62,788 nt of DNA from an uncultured bacterium (GTDB lineage: Bacteria > Pseudomonadota > Gammaproteobacteria > Burkholderiales > Burkholderiaceae_E), in contig CAIVPX010000025.1 in the NCBI GenBank assembly GCA_903907905.1, positions 1-62,788 of the forward strand, in the 5' to 3' direction. This document shows, piece by piece, positions 28,297-36,587 of the stretch (position 1 is the first letter of the stretch; the number at the start of each line of letters is the position of its first letter). The notes under the pieces are model-generated. The model made no database searches. It was given only the letters and a program-made list of their open reading frames with translations, and had not been told where the DNA came from. The position numbers and the translations under genes were made by a program.

Positions 28297-28839
28297 ATGC
28301 GCACGCTTCGATTCATGATCCCGATTGCCGTCTTCGTGCTGATCGGGTGGTTCCTGCTCAAGGGCCTCAGCCGCGATCCGAAACTGGTGCCCTCGCCCCT
28401 CATCAACAAGCCCGCGCCAGCCTTCTCGCTCAAGGTCCTCGACGACACCGGTCATGAGCGCAACTGGTCACCCGACGCGATGAAGGGGCAGGTGTGGCTG
28501 CTCAATGTCTGGGCGTCCTGGTGCGCCGCCTGTCAGATCGAGCACCCGCTGCTGAACCAATTGGCGCGCGACAAGGTGGTGCCGATCGTGGGCTTTGCCT
28601 GGAAAGACCGTCGCGAAGACTCGGTGGCCTGGCTTGCCCGCCACGGTAATCCTTACGCCACGGTGATCAGCGACTTTGACGGCAAAGCGGCCATCGACTG
28701 GGGCGTCTACGGCGCGCCGGAAACCTTTGTGATCGACCAGAAAGGCGTAATCCGCTACAAGCAGGTGGGGCCTTTCTCGCCGGAAATCATCCGCGATGAA
28801 CTGTTGCCGCTACTGAAAAAGCTGCAGCAAGGCAGCTGA
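28297..28839 (+). CDS. ccmG: Thiol:disulfide reductase CcmG/DsbE
   Basis: Periplasmic membrane-tethered thioredoxin of 180 residues that keeps the apocytochrome CxxCH cysteines reduced. One N-terminal helix (PIAVFVLIGWFLL, about 9-21) is followed by the thioredoxin fold with the active site WASWCAACQ (Cys76, Cys79). GVYGAPETFVID carries the cis-Pro characteristic of DsbE/CcmG. It is the last gene of the continuous ccm run; ccmH, normally the next step in the pathway, is found 7.2 kb further right beyond an opposite-strand gene block. Confidence 0.94.
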   Translation: MRTLRFMIPIAVFVLIGWFLLKGLSRDPKLVPSPLINKPAPAFSLKVLDDTGHERNWSPDAMKGQVWLLNVWASWCAACQIEHPLLNQLARDKVVPIVGFAWKDRREDSVAWLARHGNPYATVISDFDGKAAIDWGVYGAPETFVIDQKGVIRYKQVGPFSPEIIRDELLPLLKKLQQGS

Positions 28840-28975
28840 TCGGTGCGCCCCCTGGCGAGCGCGCGACCGAAATGGCCCAAACACTGGCCTGCCCACGCCC
28901 TGACCGGCTCAAGACCTGGTCGACCCGACCCCAGCCTCCTGATCGCCCGCATGCGGCGCCTGCCCTGTTGCCGGG

Positions 28976-29265
28976 TCAGCCCTGTCCGCTGAAAAATCGT
29001 TGCGCAGCGACGCCGAGCTTTTGGTCGAAGGTGAGCAGGGGGCACTGGAGTTCGGCCGCCAACCACAGATAATCCGAGTCATAAGCGGTGAGCGCATACC
29101 GTGCGGCAAGCCCGGCAACAGCCGGCATGTCGAGCGGGTGAAGGTCGATGGCGAGCTCGCCCGCCAGCCGCAGTGCCGCGAGTGCGTGCGATTCGCCGCG
29201 TCGGTGCTTGGCCAGGGCGACATTGGCCAGTTCGGCCTGCAGAAGGTGTGGCGCATGCAGGCGAT
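28976..29265 (-). pseudogene. Truncated VapC-like PIN-domain ribonuclease remnant
   Basis: About 95 residues on the minus strand read as the C-terminal two thirds of a VapC-type PIN toxin: APHLLQAELANVALAKHRR (conserved Glu), YALTAYDSDYLWLAAEL (conserved Asp) and CPLLTFDQKL (Asp), ending in a stop codon at 28976. The N-terminal strand with the first catalytic Asp is absent; about 35 residues upstream of this point lies the 3' end of the acyl-CoA synthetase gene at 29302. No start codon with a ribosome site precedes the homology in frame, and no antitoxin gene is nearby. I read it as a broken toxin gene left at the edge of a rearrangement. An active short protein is very unlikely. Confidence 0.65.
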
Positions 29266-29301
29266 GACCGAAACCCCGGGACGGGCAGCCCCGGCGCCGG
29301 G

Positions 29302-30990
29302 TCAGGCGCTGTCGCGGCCGATCCGGATACCCGCCTGCTCGCGATCCCAAAGGCGCTCGCGCTCGGCCTCGAACTGCTCGCGCAAGCGAAATTTCTGCAC
29401 CTTGAAACTGAGCGTACGAGGCAAATCATCCACCCGGACCACGTAACGCGGCACCATGTAATAAGCCATGTTGCCGGCGCACCAGCGTACGAGGTCGGCC
29501 TCGTCGAGCGAGCCTCCCTCGCGCACCACCAGCGCCAGCGCGACGTCTTCCTCACCGACATCGGACACCACCGGAAACGCCGCCGCATCGGCAACCGCAG
29601 GGTGCTTCTTCACGATGTTTTCGATTTCGAACGCGGAGATGTTCTCGCCCCGGCGACGAATGCTGTCCTTGTCGCGGCCAACAAACCAAAGATAGCCGTC
29701 CGCGTCGATGCGGACTCGATCCCCCGTGTGAAACCAGCCATTACGCAGGCTCGCCAGCGTCGCCTCGGGCATCCGGTAATAGCCCTCGGACATTTCCCAG
29801 GGATTGTTGTTGCGCAAGATCAGTTCGCCCGCCTCGCCCGATGGAACATCGAAGTCGTGTTCGTCGACCACGCGCGCCTCGATCCCACGACGGACGCGCC
29901 CGGCGGATCCCGCCTTCCAGGCAGGGTCGGTGAGCGTGAGCGCATGCGAGGACCAGAAATCAGTCAGCCCGTAACCAGCAACGAAGCGCATGCCGAAGCG
30001 CTCCTCGAATGCCAGGGCGAACTCGGGGCATGGCGACACATGACACATGCGTACGCGGTGGTCGCGGTCTTCCGGTGACGGCGGCCGACTCCAGAGGATG
30101 TTGGCCATGGAGCCCATGATGTTGGCCACTGTCGCCCCGCAACTGCGGGCATCGCGCCAGAAACCCGAGGCTGAAAATCTGCGCTGCAAGAAGATTGAGG
30201 CGCCCAGCGTGAGCGCGTTGTAGAGCGTCCCCTGCAAGGCGCTGACATGAAACATCGGCATGCAGACATAAAAGACGTCGGAGGCCCGATACCCGTGGGC
30301 CTCGGCATGGCTCATGCCCCAAAGCAGATTGCGCGCCTGCCCGAACACGCACCCCTTGGACGGGCCCGTGGTACCCGAGGTGTACATGATCATGGCCATG
30401 TCACGAAAGCCCACCTCGACCTCAGGCGCCGCGTCGTGCCCGCCCTGCAGCACGGTCTCGAATCCGACCCGCTGCCAGCCCTTGGCGTCGCCAGCGACGC
30501 CCGCGGGGCACCCATCACCGGACTCATCCGCCACGACGATCACCCGACCGAGACGTCCGGCCATGTCCGCGCCCAGCGCCAGCACCCGATCGGCGAATCG
30601 AGCCTCGACGATGATCGCGCTTGCATCCGACTGCTCGAGAAAGTATCGCAGCAACTCGCCCCGCGCAGCAGCGTTGATGGGCACCGCCACCGCCCCGATC
30701 TTGCCGAGCGCAAACGCACTGAGCGCAAGCTCCGGGCAGTTCTCCATCAGCATGGCCACATGCGAGCCTTGACCGATTCCCTGCGCCATCAGGCCATTTG
30801 CCAGGCGGTTACTCAGGCGATGCGCGTCGGCGAAGGTATATCGGCGTCCGTCTGGCAGCCAGGTGAGAAACACCTTATCGCCAACGTCTCGGGCCTGCGC
30901 CTCGAGGACCGCGCCGATGGTGAGACGACGGATATCGTAGTTGCGATAAACCGGGCTCTGATGAACCGATACAGTACTCATGGCGAACAT
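29302..30990 (-). CDS. AMP-forming acyl-CoA synthetase (CaiC-like ligase)
   Basis: A 562-residue ANL-superfamily ligase that activates a carboxylate as acyl-AMP and then acyl-CoA. Core motifs are present: MIMYTSGTTGPSKG (P-loop), MPMFHVSALQG, GYGLTDFWSS, GWFHTGDRVRIDADGYLWFVGR (with the hinge Asp in FVGRDKD), and the catalytic C-terminal Lys in TLSFKVQKFRLRE. The profile resembles crotonobetaine/carnitine-CoA ligases. An alternative start lies at 30981. Last gene of a five-gene leftward catabolic operon; the native acid is unknown. Confidence 0.85.
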   Translation of the reverse strand: MFAMSTVSVHQSPVYRNYDIRRLTIGAVLEAQARDVGDKVFLTWLPDGRRYTFADAHRLSNRLANGLMAQGIGQGSHVAMLMENCPELALSAFALGKIGAVAVPINAAARGELLRYFLEQSDASAIIVEARFADRVLALGADMAGRLGRVIVVADESGDGCPAGVAGDAKGWQRVGFETVLQGGHDAAPEVEVGFRDMAMIMYTSGTTGPSKGCVFGQARNLLWGMSHAEAHGYRASDVFYVCMPMFHVSALQGTLYNALTLGASIFLQRRFSASGFWRDARSCGATVANIMGSMANILWSRPPSPEDRDHRVRMCHVSPCPEFALAFEERFGMRFVAGYGLTDFWSSHALTLTDPAWKAGSAGRVRRGIEARVVDEHDFDVPSGEAGELILRNNNPWEMSEGYYRMPEATLASLRNGWFHTGDRVRIDADGYLWFVGRDKDSIRRRGENISAFEIENIVKKHPAVADAAAFPVVSDVGEEDVALALVVREGGSLDEADLVRWCAGNMAYYMVPRYVVRVDDLPRTLSFKVQKFRLREQFEAERERLWDREQAGIRIGRDSA

Positions 30991-31070
30991 CCAGGTCGCC
31001 CAGACGGCAGGCGGGGTGGGTATGAACCGCTGGGCGCGACACTCAGGCGGGCAACGCCCGCGTTGGAAGG

Positions 31071-32228
31071 TCAGGTGTCGGCCAGCACGCTACGGGCGAT
31101 CACCATGCGCTGAACCTCCGACGCGCCCTCACCGATCCGGAACAAGCGCAGGTCACGAAACATGGCCCCCACAGGCGAATTCTCGACCACGCCCATAGCG
31201 CCGTGAATCTGCACCGCCCGATCGGCCACGCGGAAGGCCATCTCGGATGCGAAGAGTTTGGCCATGCTCGCTGAAGCACCGAGCGGCCGCCCCGCTTCCA
31301 TCGCATCGAGCGCCGAGTAGATCAGGCCACGCGCGGCCGCGATTTCGGTCGCGCTGTCGGCGAGCATCCACTGGATGGCCTGACGATCAGCCAGCGGCGC
31401 GCCAAAAGTCCGACGCTGCTTGGCATAGGCGGCGGCCCGCGCCAGCAGCGAATCAGCCGCCCCCAGGCAGAGGCTCGCGACATTGAGTCGGCCTTCGTCG
31501 AGAGACTCCATGGCGATGGCAAACCCCTTGCCAATCTCGCCCACCACATTGCCGGCCGGCACGAAAACATCGCTGAACGTAATCTCGCCCAGCGTCCACG
31601 CGGGCGTGCCAATCGTTCGATCGACGCGTGTCACCGCCAGCCCCTCGCTGGGCACATCAACCAGCAAGGCCGTAATGCCACCCCGCGAACCCTTGGATCG
31701 GTCGGTGGATGCCATCACCATCATCAACTGGCAATCGTCGGCCAGCGTGATGAAGTGCTTGATCCCGTTGAGCCGCCACCCGCCCTCGACCGACTCGGCC
31801 CGGGTCCGCAGGGACGCTGCATCGGAGCCCGCCTCCGGTTCGGTCAGCGCGAAACAACTTCGCGCGCGACCATCGGTGAGCGAACGAAGATAGCGGTCTT
31901 TCTGGGCCTGTGTGCCGTGACGCTCGATCGCCATGGGCGTAAGCCCGCTGGTCGAAGAGGTCAGCAGCGCGAGGATGGGTGAGGCGCGAGCCAGTTCTTC
32001 CTGAATGAGGCAGTACTGGCGCAGGCTCATGCCGGCGCCGCCGTACTGCTCGCCAATGCGCACGCCCAGCAATCCCTGCTCGGCAAATACCTGCACCATC
32101 TCGGGCGTGAATTTTCCGTGCCGGTTCATCTGCTCGGGCCAGTCGGCAAAACGCCCCTCGACCAGCTTGCGCAACCACGCGCGCAGTTCGGCAATGTCGG
32201 GCGATGCATCAGGGTAAAGGGGGCTCAT
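31071..32228 (-). CDS. Acyl-CoA dehydrogenase
   Basis: A 385-residue FAD flavoenzyme that makes the 2,3-double bond in an acyl-CoA. The FAD/substrate signature CFALTEPEAGSDAASLRTRA is near 125-144, and the C-terminal active-site segment reads FRIGEGASEVQ with Glu367 at the catalytic-base position. GQIHGAMGV-type helix residues precede it. The ATG at 32228 overlaps the stop of the upstream ligase gene (ATGA), and 80 nt separate it from the downstream ligase. Substrate chain type is not evident. Confidence 0.9.
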   Translation of the reverse strand: MSPLYPDASPDIAELRAWLRKLVEGRFADWPEQMNRHGKFTPEMVQVFAEQGLLGVRIGEQYGGAGMSLRQYCLIQEELARASPILALLTSSTSGLTPMAIERHGTQAQKDRYLRSLTDGRARSCFALTEPEAGSDAASLRTRAESVEGGWRLNGIKHFITLADDCQLMMVMASTDRSKGSRGGITALLVDVPSEGLAVTRVDRTIGTPAWTLGEITFSDVFVPAGNVVGEIGKGFAIAMESLDEGRLNVASLCLGAADSLLARAAAYAKQRRTFGAPLADRQAIQWMLADSATEIAAARGLIYSALDAMEAGRPLGASASMAKLFASEMAFRVADRAVQIHGAMGVVENSPVGAMFRDLRLFRIGEGASEVQRMVIARSVLADT

Positions 32229-33892
32229 GAAGGCCTCGATTCGACAGGTGGGGTATCGCGCCCGGTCAGCACCACATTCTCGAGCCCGAGGTCCCGGATG
32301 ACGTGGTCGCGCAACTTACGCTTCTGAATCTTCGCACTCGCGGTCATACCAATGTGTTCGAAGCTGTCCACAAAGCGCACATAGCGGGGCACCTTGAAAT
32401 TGGCGCAACGCTCGCGGCACCAGGCAATCACCTCGGTCTCGGTCAGCTGGGCATTCGCCTGAAGGATGAGATAGGCCGCCGGCACCTCCACCATTCTGGC
32501 ATCCGGCACCCCGACCACCTGCGCCTGGCGAATGGCAGGATGCCGGTGCAGCACATCCTCGACCTCAGCAGGCGCGACATTTTCACCGCCCACCCGGAAG
32601 CTGTCCTTGAGCCGTCCCACGAAGGCCAGCCGTCCCGCCTCATCGCAGACGCCCAGATCACCCGTGTGCAACCAGCCCTCGGCATCAATGGCCTGCTGCG
32701 TATGCTCGGGCATGTTGTAGTAGCCCTTCATCACGTTCCAGCCACGAATCAGGATCTCGCCAGTCTCGCCAGGCGGCAGGTCGCGATCGCCTTCGGCACA
32801 ACGGATCCGAACCGACACGCCCGGCAGCGGCTTGGCAAATCCGTGAATCCGCTTGTCGACCTCGTCATCCACCGGCGCCATCGCCGCATTGGGCGAGGCC
32901 TCGGACATGCCGAAGGCCGAGCACAGCCCGGCAATTCCCATCCGGTCCATGATCTGGCGCATGACCGCAGGCGTGGCAGCCGCCCAAGCGGCGCGCAGCG
33001 AGAGCTGGCGTCGCGAAAAACTCTCGTGGCTCATCATCATGAGAAACATGGTGTCGTTGCCGCTGGTGTGCGTGCAACGCTCCCGCTCCATGATGTCAAG
33101 CACCTTCGCGGTGTCGAAGCTCGCAGTGGTCAGGTAGCACGCGCCCGCCTCGATGGAGCAAAGCAGCGACATCGTGGTCCCGGCCGAATGAAAAAGCGGC
33201 CGGCCGCTGAAATATCGGTCACCTGGACGCAGGTCGAGCCGAACGCCCACCTCGTAGGCATCGCGCACCATGCCATAGTGCGACAGCATCGCGCCCTTGG
33301 GATAGGCGGTCGTGCCCGAGGTGTACTGAATGAGCAGCGTGTCGGACACCTCGACACCTTCCGAGTGCTCGTCCACCTCGATGCCTGCCCCATCATTCAG
33401 GCAGTCGGTCGGCCGGCAAGCAGCGGGGATATCAGCCCCTGAAACAATCACCGTATGCAGCAGGGGAAAAGCCGTGTCAGGCAGATGCTCATCCACCCCC
33501 GGCGCGATGGACCGCAGCATGGCGATGAAATCGATGGATAGAAACCGGTCGGCGATCGCCAGCATGCGCACATCGGCCTGGCGCAGGCAATACGCGAGTT
33601 CATCCGCCTTGAATCGGGTATTGACCGGCACGGTGACCGCGCCGAGGGTGCCCGCCGCCAGAAACAGCGTGCACCACTCGCGCGTATTGCCCATGCAGAT
33701 CGCAAAGTGATCGCCGCGCCTGAGCCCCAGACGCTTGAGCCCGGCGGCGGTTCGGCGCACATCGGCCCAGAGTTCGGCGAAACTGCGCGATTCTCCCTCG
33801 ATCAGCATCGCCTGCGCGTCGGGCCATCGCGCCGCCGCCGATGCGAGGCTTTGCGCGCAGGTGCGCGCCAGCCACCCACCGGCTTGGGCCAT
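32225..33892 (-). CDS. AMP-forming acyl-CoA synthetase (second ligase of the operon)
   Basis: A 555-residue ANL ligase. Motifs: IQYTSGTTAYPKGAM (P-loop), RPLFHSAGTTMSLL, AFGMSEASPN, GWLHTGDLGVCDEAGRLAFVGR (with the hinge Asp-type residues in LKDSFRVGGENV), and the catalytic Lys in ASAKIQKRKLRD. The start ATG at 33892 overlaps the stop of the binding-protein gene by 1 nt (TGATG); the GTG at 33895 is an alternative. The two ligases of this operon are clearly different sequences and not recent duplicates, which suggests two acids or two steps. Confidence 0.85.
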   Translation of the reverse strand: MAQAGGWLARTCAQSLASAAARWPDAQAMLIEGESRSFAELWADVRRTAAGLKRLGLRRGDHFAICMGNTREWCTLFLAAGTLGAVTVPVNTRFKADELAYCLRQADVRMLAIADRFLSIDFIAMLRSIAPGVDEHLPDTAFPLLHTVIVSGADIPAACRPTDCLNDGAGIEVDEHSEGVEVSDTLLIQYTSGTTAYPKGAMLSHYGMVRDAYEVGVRLDLRPGDRYFSGRPLFHSAGTTMSLLCSIEAGACYLTTASFDTAKVLDIMERERCTHTSGNDTMFLMMMSHESFSRRQLSLRAAWAAATPAVMRQIMDRMGIAGLCSAFGMSEASPNAAMAPVDDEVDKRIHGFAKPLPGVSVRIRCAEGDRDLPPGETGEILIRGWNVMKGYYNMPEHTQQAIDAEGWLHTGDLGVCDEAGRLAFVGRLKDSFRVGGENVAPAEVEDVLHRHPAIRQAQVVGVPDARMVEVPAAYLILQANAQLTETEVIAWCRERCANFKVPRYVRFVDSFEHIGMTASAKIQKRKLRDHVIRDLGLENVVLTGRDTPPVESRPS

Positions 33893-34860
33893 CACTGCTC
33901 CTTGAGCGCGCGCATCTCGGGGCGATTGAGCAGCGCGCTCCAGAATCGCTCTTCATCAAGCAGCGCCTTGGTGAACTCTTCCGGAGTGAGGTAGAGCGGC
34001 GTGACAAAGTTGCTGCGCATCTTCTCGATGAATTCGGCGCTCTGCACCGCCGCCTTGAGCGCGCTGCCAAGCTTTTGCAGCACCTCAGCGGGGATGCCCT
34101 TGGGCGCCAGCAGCCCGAACTTGGTCTCTTCGACGACGTCATAGCCCACTTCGCGGGCAGTGGGCGCGTTGGGCAGAAACTCGGAACGCACCGTACCCAT
34201 GGACGCCAGCCCCAGCAGCTTGCCCGCCTGAATGTTGCTGACAAAGGAGCTCGGCACACCGATCATCATGTCGGCGGAGCCGTTCATCATGGCAGTGATC
34301 ACCTGAGCCATCCCGGTGTGGGGCACGTGGGTGAACTTGACGCCCGCAGCCAGTTGCAAGGCCTCGCCGATCATGTGCGTGGTGGTGCCCACGCCGGAGG
34401 ACCCCATGTTGATCTTGCCAGGGTTGGCCTTGGCGTAGGCCACCAGTTCGGCCAGGGTCTTGAAGGGCCCGTCGGTGCGCGAGACCACGATGAGCGAGGT
34501 ACCGGTGAGCGTGCCGATCGGAACGAAGTCGTCCATCTTGTACTGCACGGTCCTCATGTTCGGCACAACCGACAGGGCTGAAGTGCCGGTGAAGAGCAGC
34601 GTGTAGCCATCAGCGGGGCTATTGCGCACGAGCGTCGTGCCAATGGTGGCGCCACCGCCCGCCTTGTTCTCCACCACAATGGATTGGCCCAGCAGCTTGG
34701 CCATGAAGGGCGCGGCAAGCCGCATCTGGACGTCGGTGCCACCCGGGCCGTAAGGCACGATGACCCGGATGGGGCGGTCGGGATAGCTCTGGGCCTGGGC
34801 ACTCAGCGGCGTTGCAGCGGCCACGATTGCCGTAATCAGCGCGGAACAGAAAGTCTTCAT
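33892..34860 (-). CDS. Bug-family tripartite tricarboxylate transporter (TTT) substrate receptor
   Basis: A 322-residue periplasmic binding protein. An N-terminal signal peptide is clear (FCSALITAIVAAATPLSAQA, cleavage after AQA). Then the Bug signatures follow: YPDRPIRVIVPYGPGGTDVQMR and VVENKAGGGATIG. Bug receptors bind carboxylates or amides for TctAB-type carriers. No tctA or tctB gene is nearby, which is common for Burkholderiales Bug proteins. The ATG at 34860 has GAGGAG six nt upstream; the ATG at 34866 abuts it directly and is less likely. It suggests the operon handles an organic acid. Confidence 0.9.
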   Translation of the reverse strand: MKTFCSALITAIVAAATPLSAQAQSYPDRPIRVIVPYGPGGTDVQMRLAAPFMAKLLGQSIVVENKAGGGATIGTTLVRNSPADGYTLLFTGTSALSVVPNMRTVQYKMDDFVPIGTLTGTSLIVVSRTDGPFKTLAELVAYAKANPGKINMGSSGVGTTTHMIGEALQLAAGVKFTHVPHTGMAQVITAMMNGSADMMIGVPSSFVSNIQAGKLLGLASMGTVRSEFLPNAPTAREVGYDVVEETKFGLLAPKGIPAEVLQKLGSALKAAVQSAEFIEKMRSNFVTPLYLTPEEFTKALLDEERFWSALLNRPEMRALKEQ

Positions 34861-34888
34861 CGTCATCTCCTCATCTAGATCGCGATCT

Positions 34889-35836
34889 TCAAACCGCTTC
34901 CAGCCGCTTGGCCAGCACGTCATCGGGCAGGATGCACCCCCAGTCAGCGGGTCGCTGCGCCAGGCCACCAGCGGGCAACTTGAACACCTTGATGGCGTTC
35001 TCGCGCATCATCTTGCGGTAAGGGCCTGGTCGGTAGTTCTGCGCCTGGATGTCCTTGATGGCCCGCTCGGGCTCGATCACGGGCCAGTCGGTCCCGAACA
35101 GAAACTTGTCCTGCCCGTAGGTGTTGGCGTAGTGCACCACCTGCGAGGGCCAGTGGCTCGGGGCGTAGGCGTCGCCGCAGAAGTAGACATTGTCGTGCTT
35201 CCAGGCCATTGAGATCATCTCGTCGACCCAGGGCACGCCCAGGTGAATGCCAATCAGCGTGAGTTCGGGGTAAAGGATTGCCACCCGGTCAAATGACATC
35301 GGCTTGGCCACGCTGGGCAGGCGAAGATCACGCCGGTAAACCAGGTTGTGACCGACGTGCATCATGATCGGCACCCCCAACTCTGCACACTTTGCATTGA
35401 TGGGCATGACGTAGGGGTGATCGGGCGGCATGTCGAACCAGTGCGGGTAGTAGTGCGCGCCGACGAAGCCGAGATCCTTCACCGCGTGCTCGAGTTCGCG
35501 CAACTGCGCAAGGCCCTGCGTCGGGTCGATGCCGGCCAGACCGGAGAAACGGTCGGGGTGGGCCTGGCAGATCTCGTGCACGCGTTCGTAGGACAGGTGC
35601 ATGGAGGTCGAACGCCGCATGTCGCCGCAACGCACGGCGATGAGGAGCGATCGCTCGATCCCGCAACGATCCATTTTCCGGATGTAGTCTTCGACGCTGA
35701 CGCCCTTGGCCTGGGCAATTTCGGCGGGCTGCTTCACCTGGGCCGCAAACGAGGCGTCGGTCGGATTGAGCCCGTTGGCCATTTCCTGTGGCGTGCGGAC
35801 ATTGACAACGATATCGATCGCGCCCTGAGTTCCCAT
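34889..35836 (-). CDS. Amidohydrolase-2 family protein lacking the N-terminal HxH metal motif
   Basis: A 315-residue TIM-barrel amidohydrolase-2 protein (relatives include decarboxylases such as ACMSD). The start ATG 35836 has AGGAG six nt upstream. Later metal ligands look present: His160 in PIMMHVGHN, His198 in LIGIHLGVPW, and Asp250 in FLFGTDWPV. The first-strand His-x-His, expected after Asp8, reads IDIVVNV, so Val10 and Asn12 replace both histidines. The enzyme may use a single metal differently, or have a changed activity. It is the first gene of the five-gene leftward operon. Confidence 0.8.
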   Translation of the reverse strand: MGTQGAIDIVVNVRTPQEMANGLNPTDASFAAQVKQPAEIAQAKGVSVEDYIRKMDRCGIERSLLIAVRCGDMRRSTSMHLSYERVHEICQAHPDRFSGLAGIDPTQGLAQLRELEHAVKDLGFVGAHYYPHWFDMPPDHPYVMPINAKCAELGVPIMMHVGHNLVYRRDLRLPSVAKPMSFDRVAILYPELTLIGIHLGVPWVDEMISMAWKHDNVYFCGDAYAPSHWPSQVVHYANTYGQDKFLFGTDWPVIEPERAIKDIQAQNYRPGPYRKMMRENAIKVFKLPAGGLAQRPADWGCILPDDVLAKRLEAV

Positions 35837-35912
35837 GTGATCTCCTGAAACCAGCCCGCTGGCCGGTGATGCTGAAAAAGGTCTGGCCAATACTAACCAC
35901 GGGTCGAAGGAC

Positions 35913-35933
35913 TGTCGAGCCGACGTTTCGACA
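35913..35933. promoter_or_regulatory. 21-bp inverted repeat upstream of the catabolic operon
   Basis: Arms TGTCGA (35913-35918) and TCGACA (35928-35933) are perfect inverted repeats around a 9-nt spacer, 77 bp upstream of the amidohydrolase start. Such a site could be an operator for a TetR- or GntR-like regulator. No regulator gene is within the operon, so the partner is unidentified. A second lower-quality GTCGAA copy sits at 35903. Confidence 0.35.
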
Positions 35934-36012
35934 ACGCAGCATGACTGCGCCTTCCGGCTATGGGGCCCGTGTGTGCGAGACTTCACCCTGAACAACCTTG
36001 GACATTCGAGCC

Positions 36013-36534
36013 ATGAAACCGACTGAGGGCAGCCCTGACCCCCGCGCGCCAGCCGGCAGCGTCGCCCCACCCGCTGCGGCGACACCAGGCCCTGCAGCGG
36101 TCTCCGAGCGTCTCAAGCACCTGTCCGAAGAATTGCGCTGTCTGGTCTGCCAGAACCAGACCCTGGCTGATTCCAACGCCGACCTCGCTGTCGACCTGCG
36201 CCGGCAGGTGGAGACCATGATCATCGGTGGCCGCAGCGACAACGAAATACGCGACTACATGGTCGCACGCTACGGCGATTTCGTTCTCTACAAGCCACCG
36301 GTGCAACGCAACACCTGGTTACTGTGGTTCGGCCCCTTCGCACTTCTGGCCGCTGGAGGGCTGATGGGATGGTGGGTGCAGCGGCGCAGCCGGGTACAAG
36401 CCACGCAGACCCCGGGTAGTGCCCCCGGGCAGGCGCCCGCTACGTCCGGCGGCGATCCCCCGCAGGCGACCCCAGCGCTTCCGTGTCAGACAGCAGCCCA
36501 GCGCGATCGCGCGCGCGCGCTGCTCGAGCGCTGA
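36013..36534 (+). CDS. ccmH: Cytochrome c maturation protein CcmH, without a signal peptide
   Basis: A 173-residue CcmH-like protein that reduces apocytochrome cysteines before heme ligation. The active site LRCLVCQNQTLADSNADLA has Cys43 and Cys46, in the usual redox motif; a membrane helix follows (TWLLWFGPFALLAAGGLMGW, about 101-120). The expected N-terminal signal peptide is missing: the first 40 residues are polar and Pro/Ala-rich, and an in-frame TGA at 35989 blocks any upstream extension. So the redox site would not be exported in the usual way. The break lies next to the opposite-strand operon. It is separated from ccmG by 7.2 kb. Function may be impaired unless another copy exists. 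Confidence 0.82.
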   Translation: MKPTEGSPDPRAPAGSVAPPAAATPGPAAVSERLKHLSEELRCLVCQNQTLADSNADLAVDLRRQVETMIIGGRSDNEIRDYMVARYGDFVLYKPPVQRNTWLLWFGPFALLAAGGLMGWWVQRRSRVQATQTPGSAPGQAPATSGGDPPQATPALPCQTAAQRDRARALLER

Positions 36535-36587
36535 CCACCGGGCACGCCCGGCTCGGACAACGCCCCGACTCAAGCCCCCGCCGCCGA

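Noticed and set aside
28909-29256. 115-residue leftward frame overlapping the PIN remnant
   Set aside because: Out of frame with the PIN homology and low in recognisable motifs.
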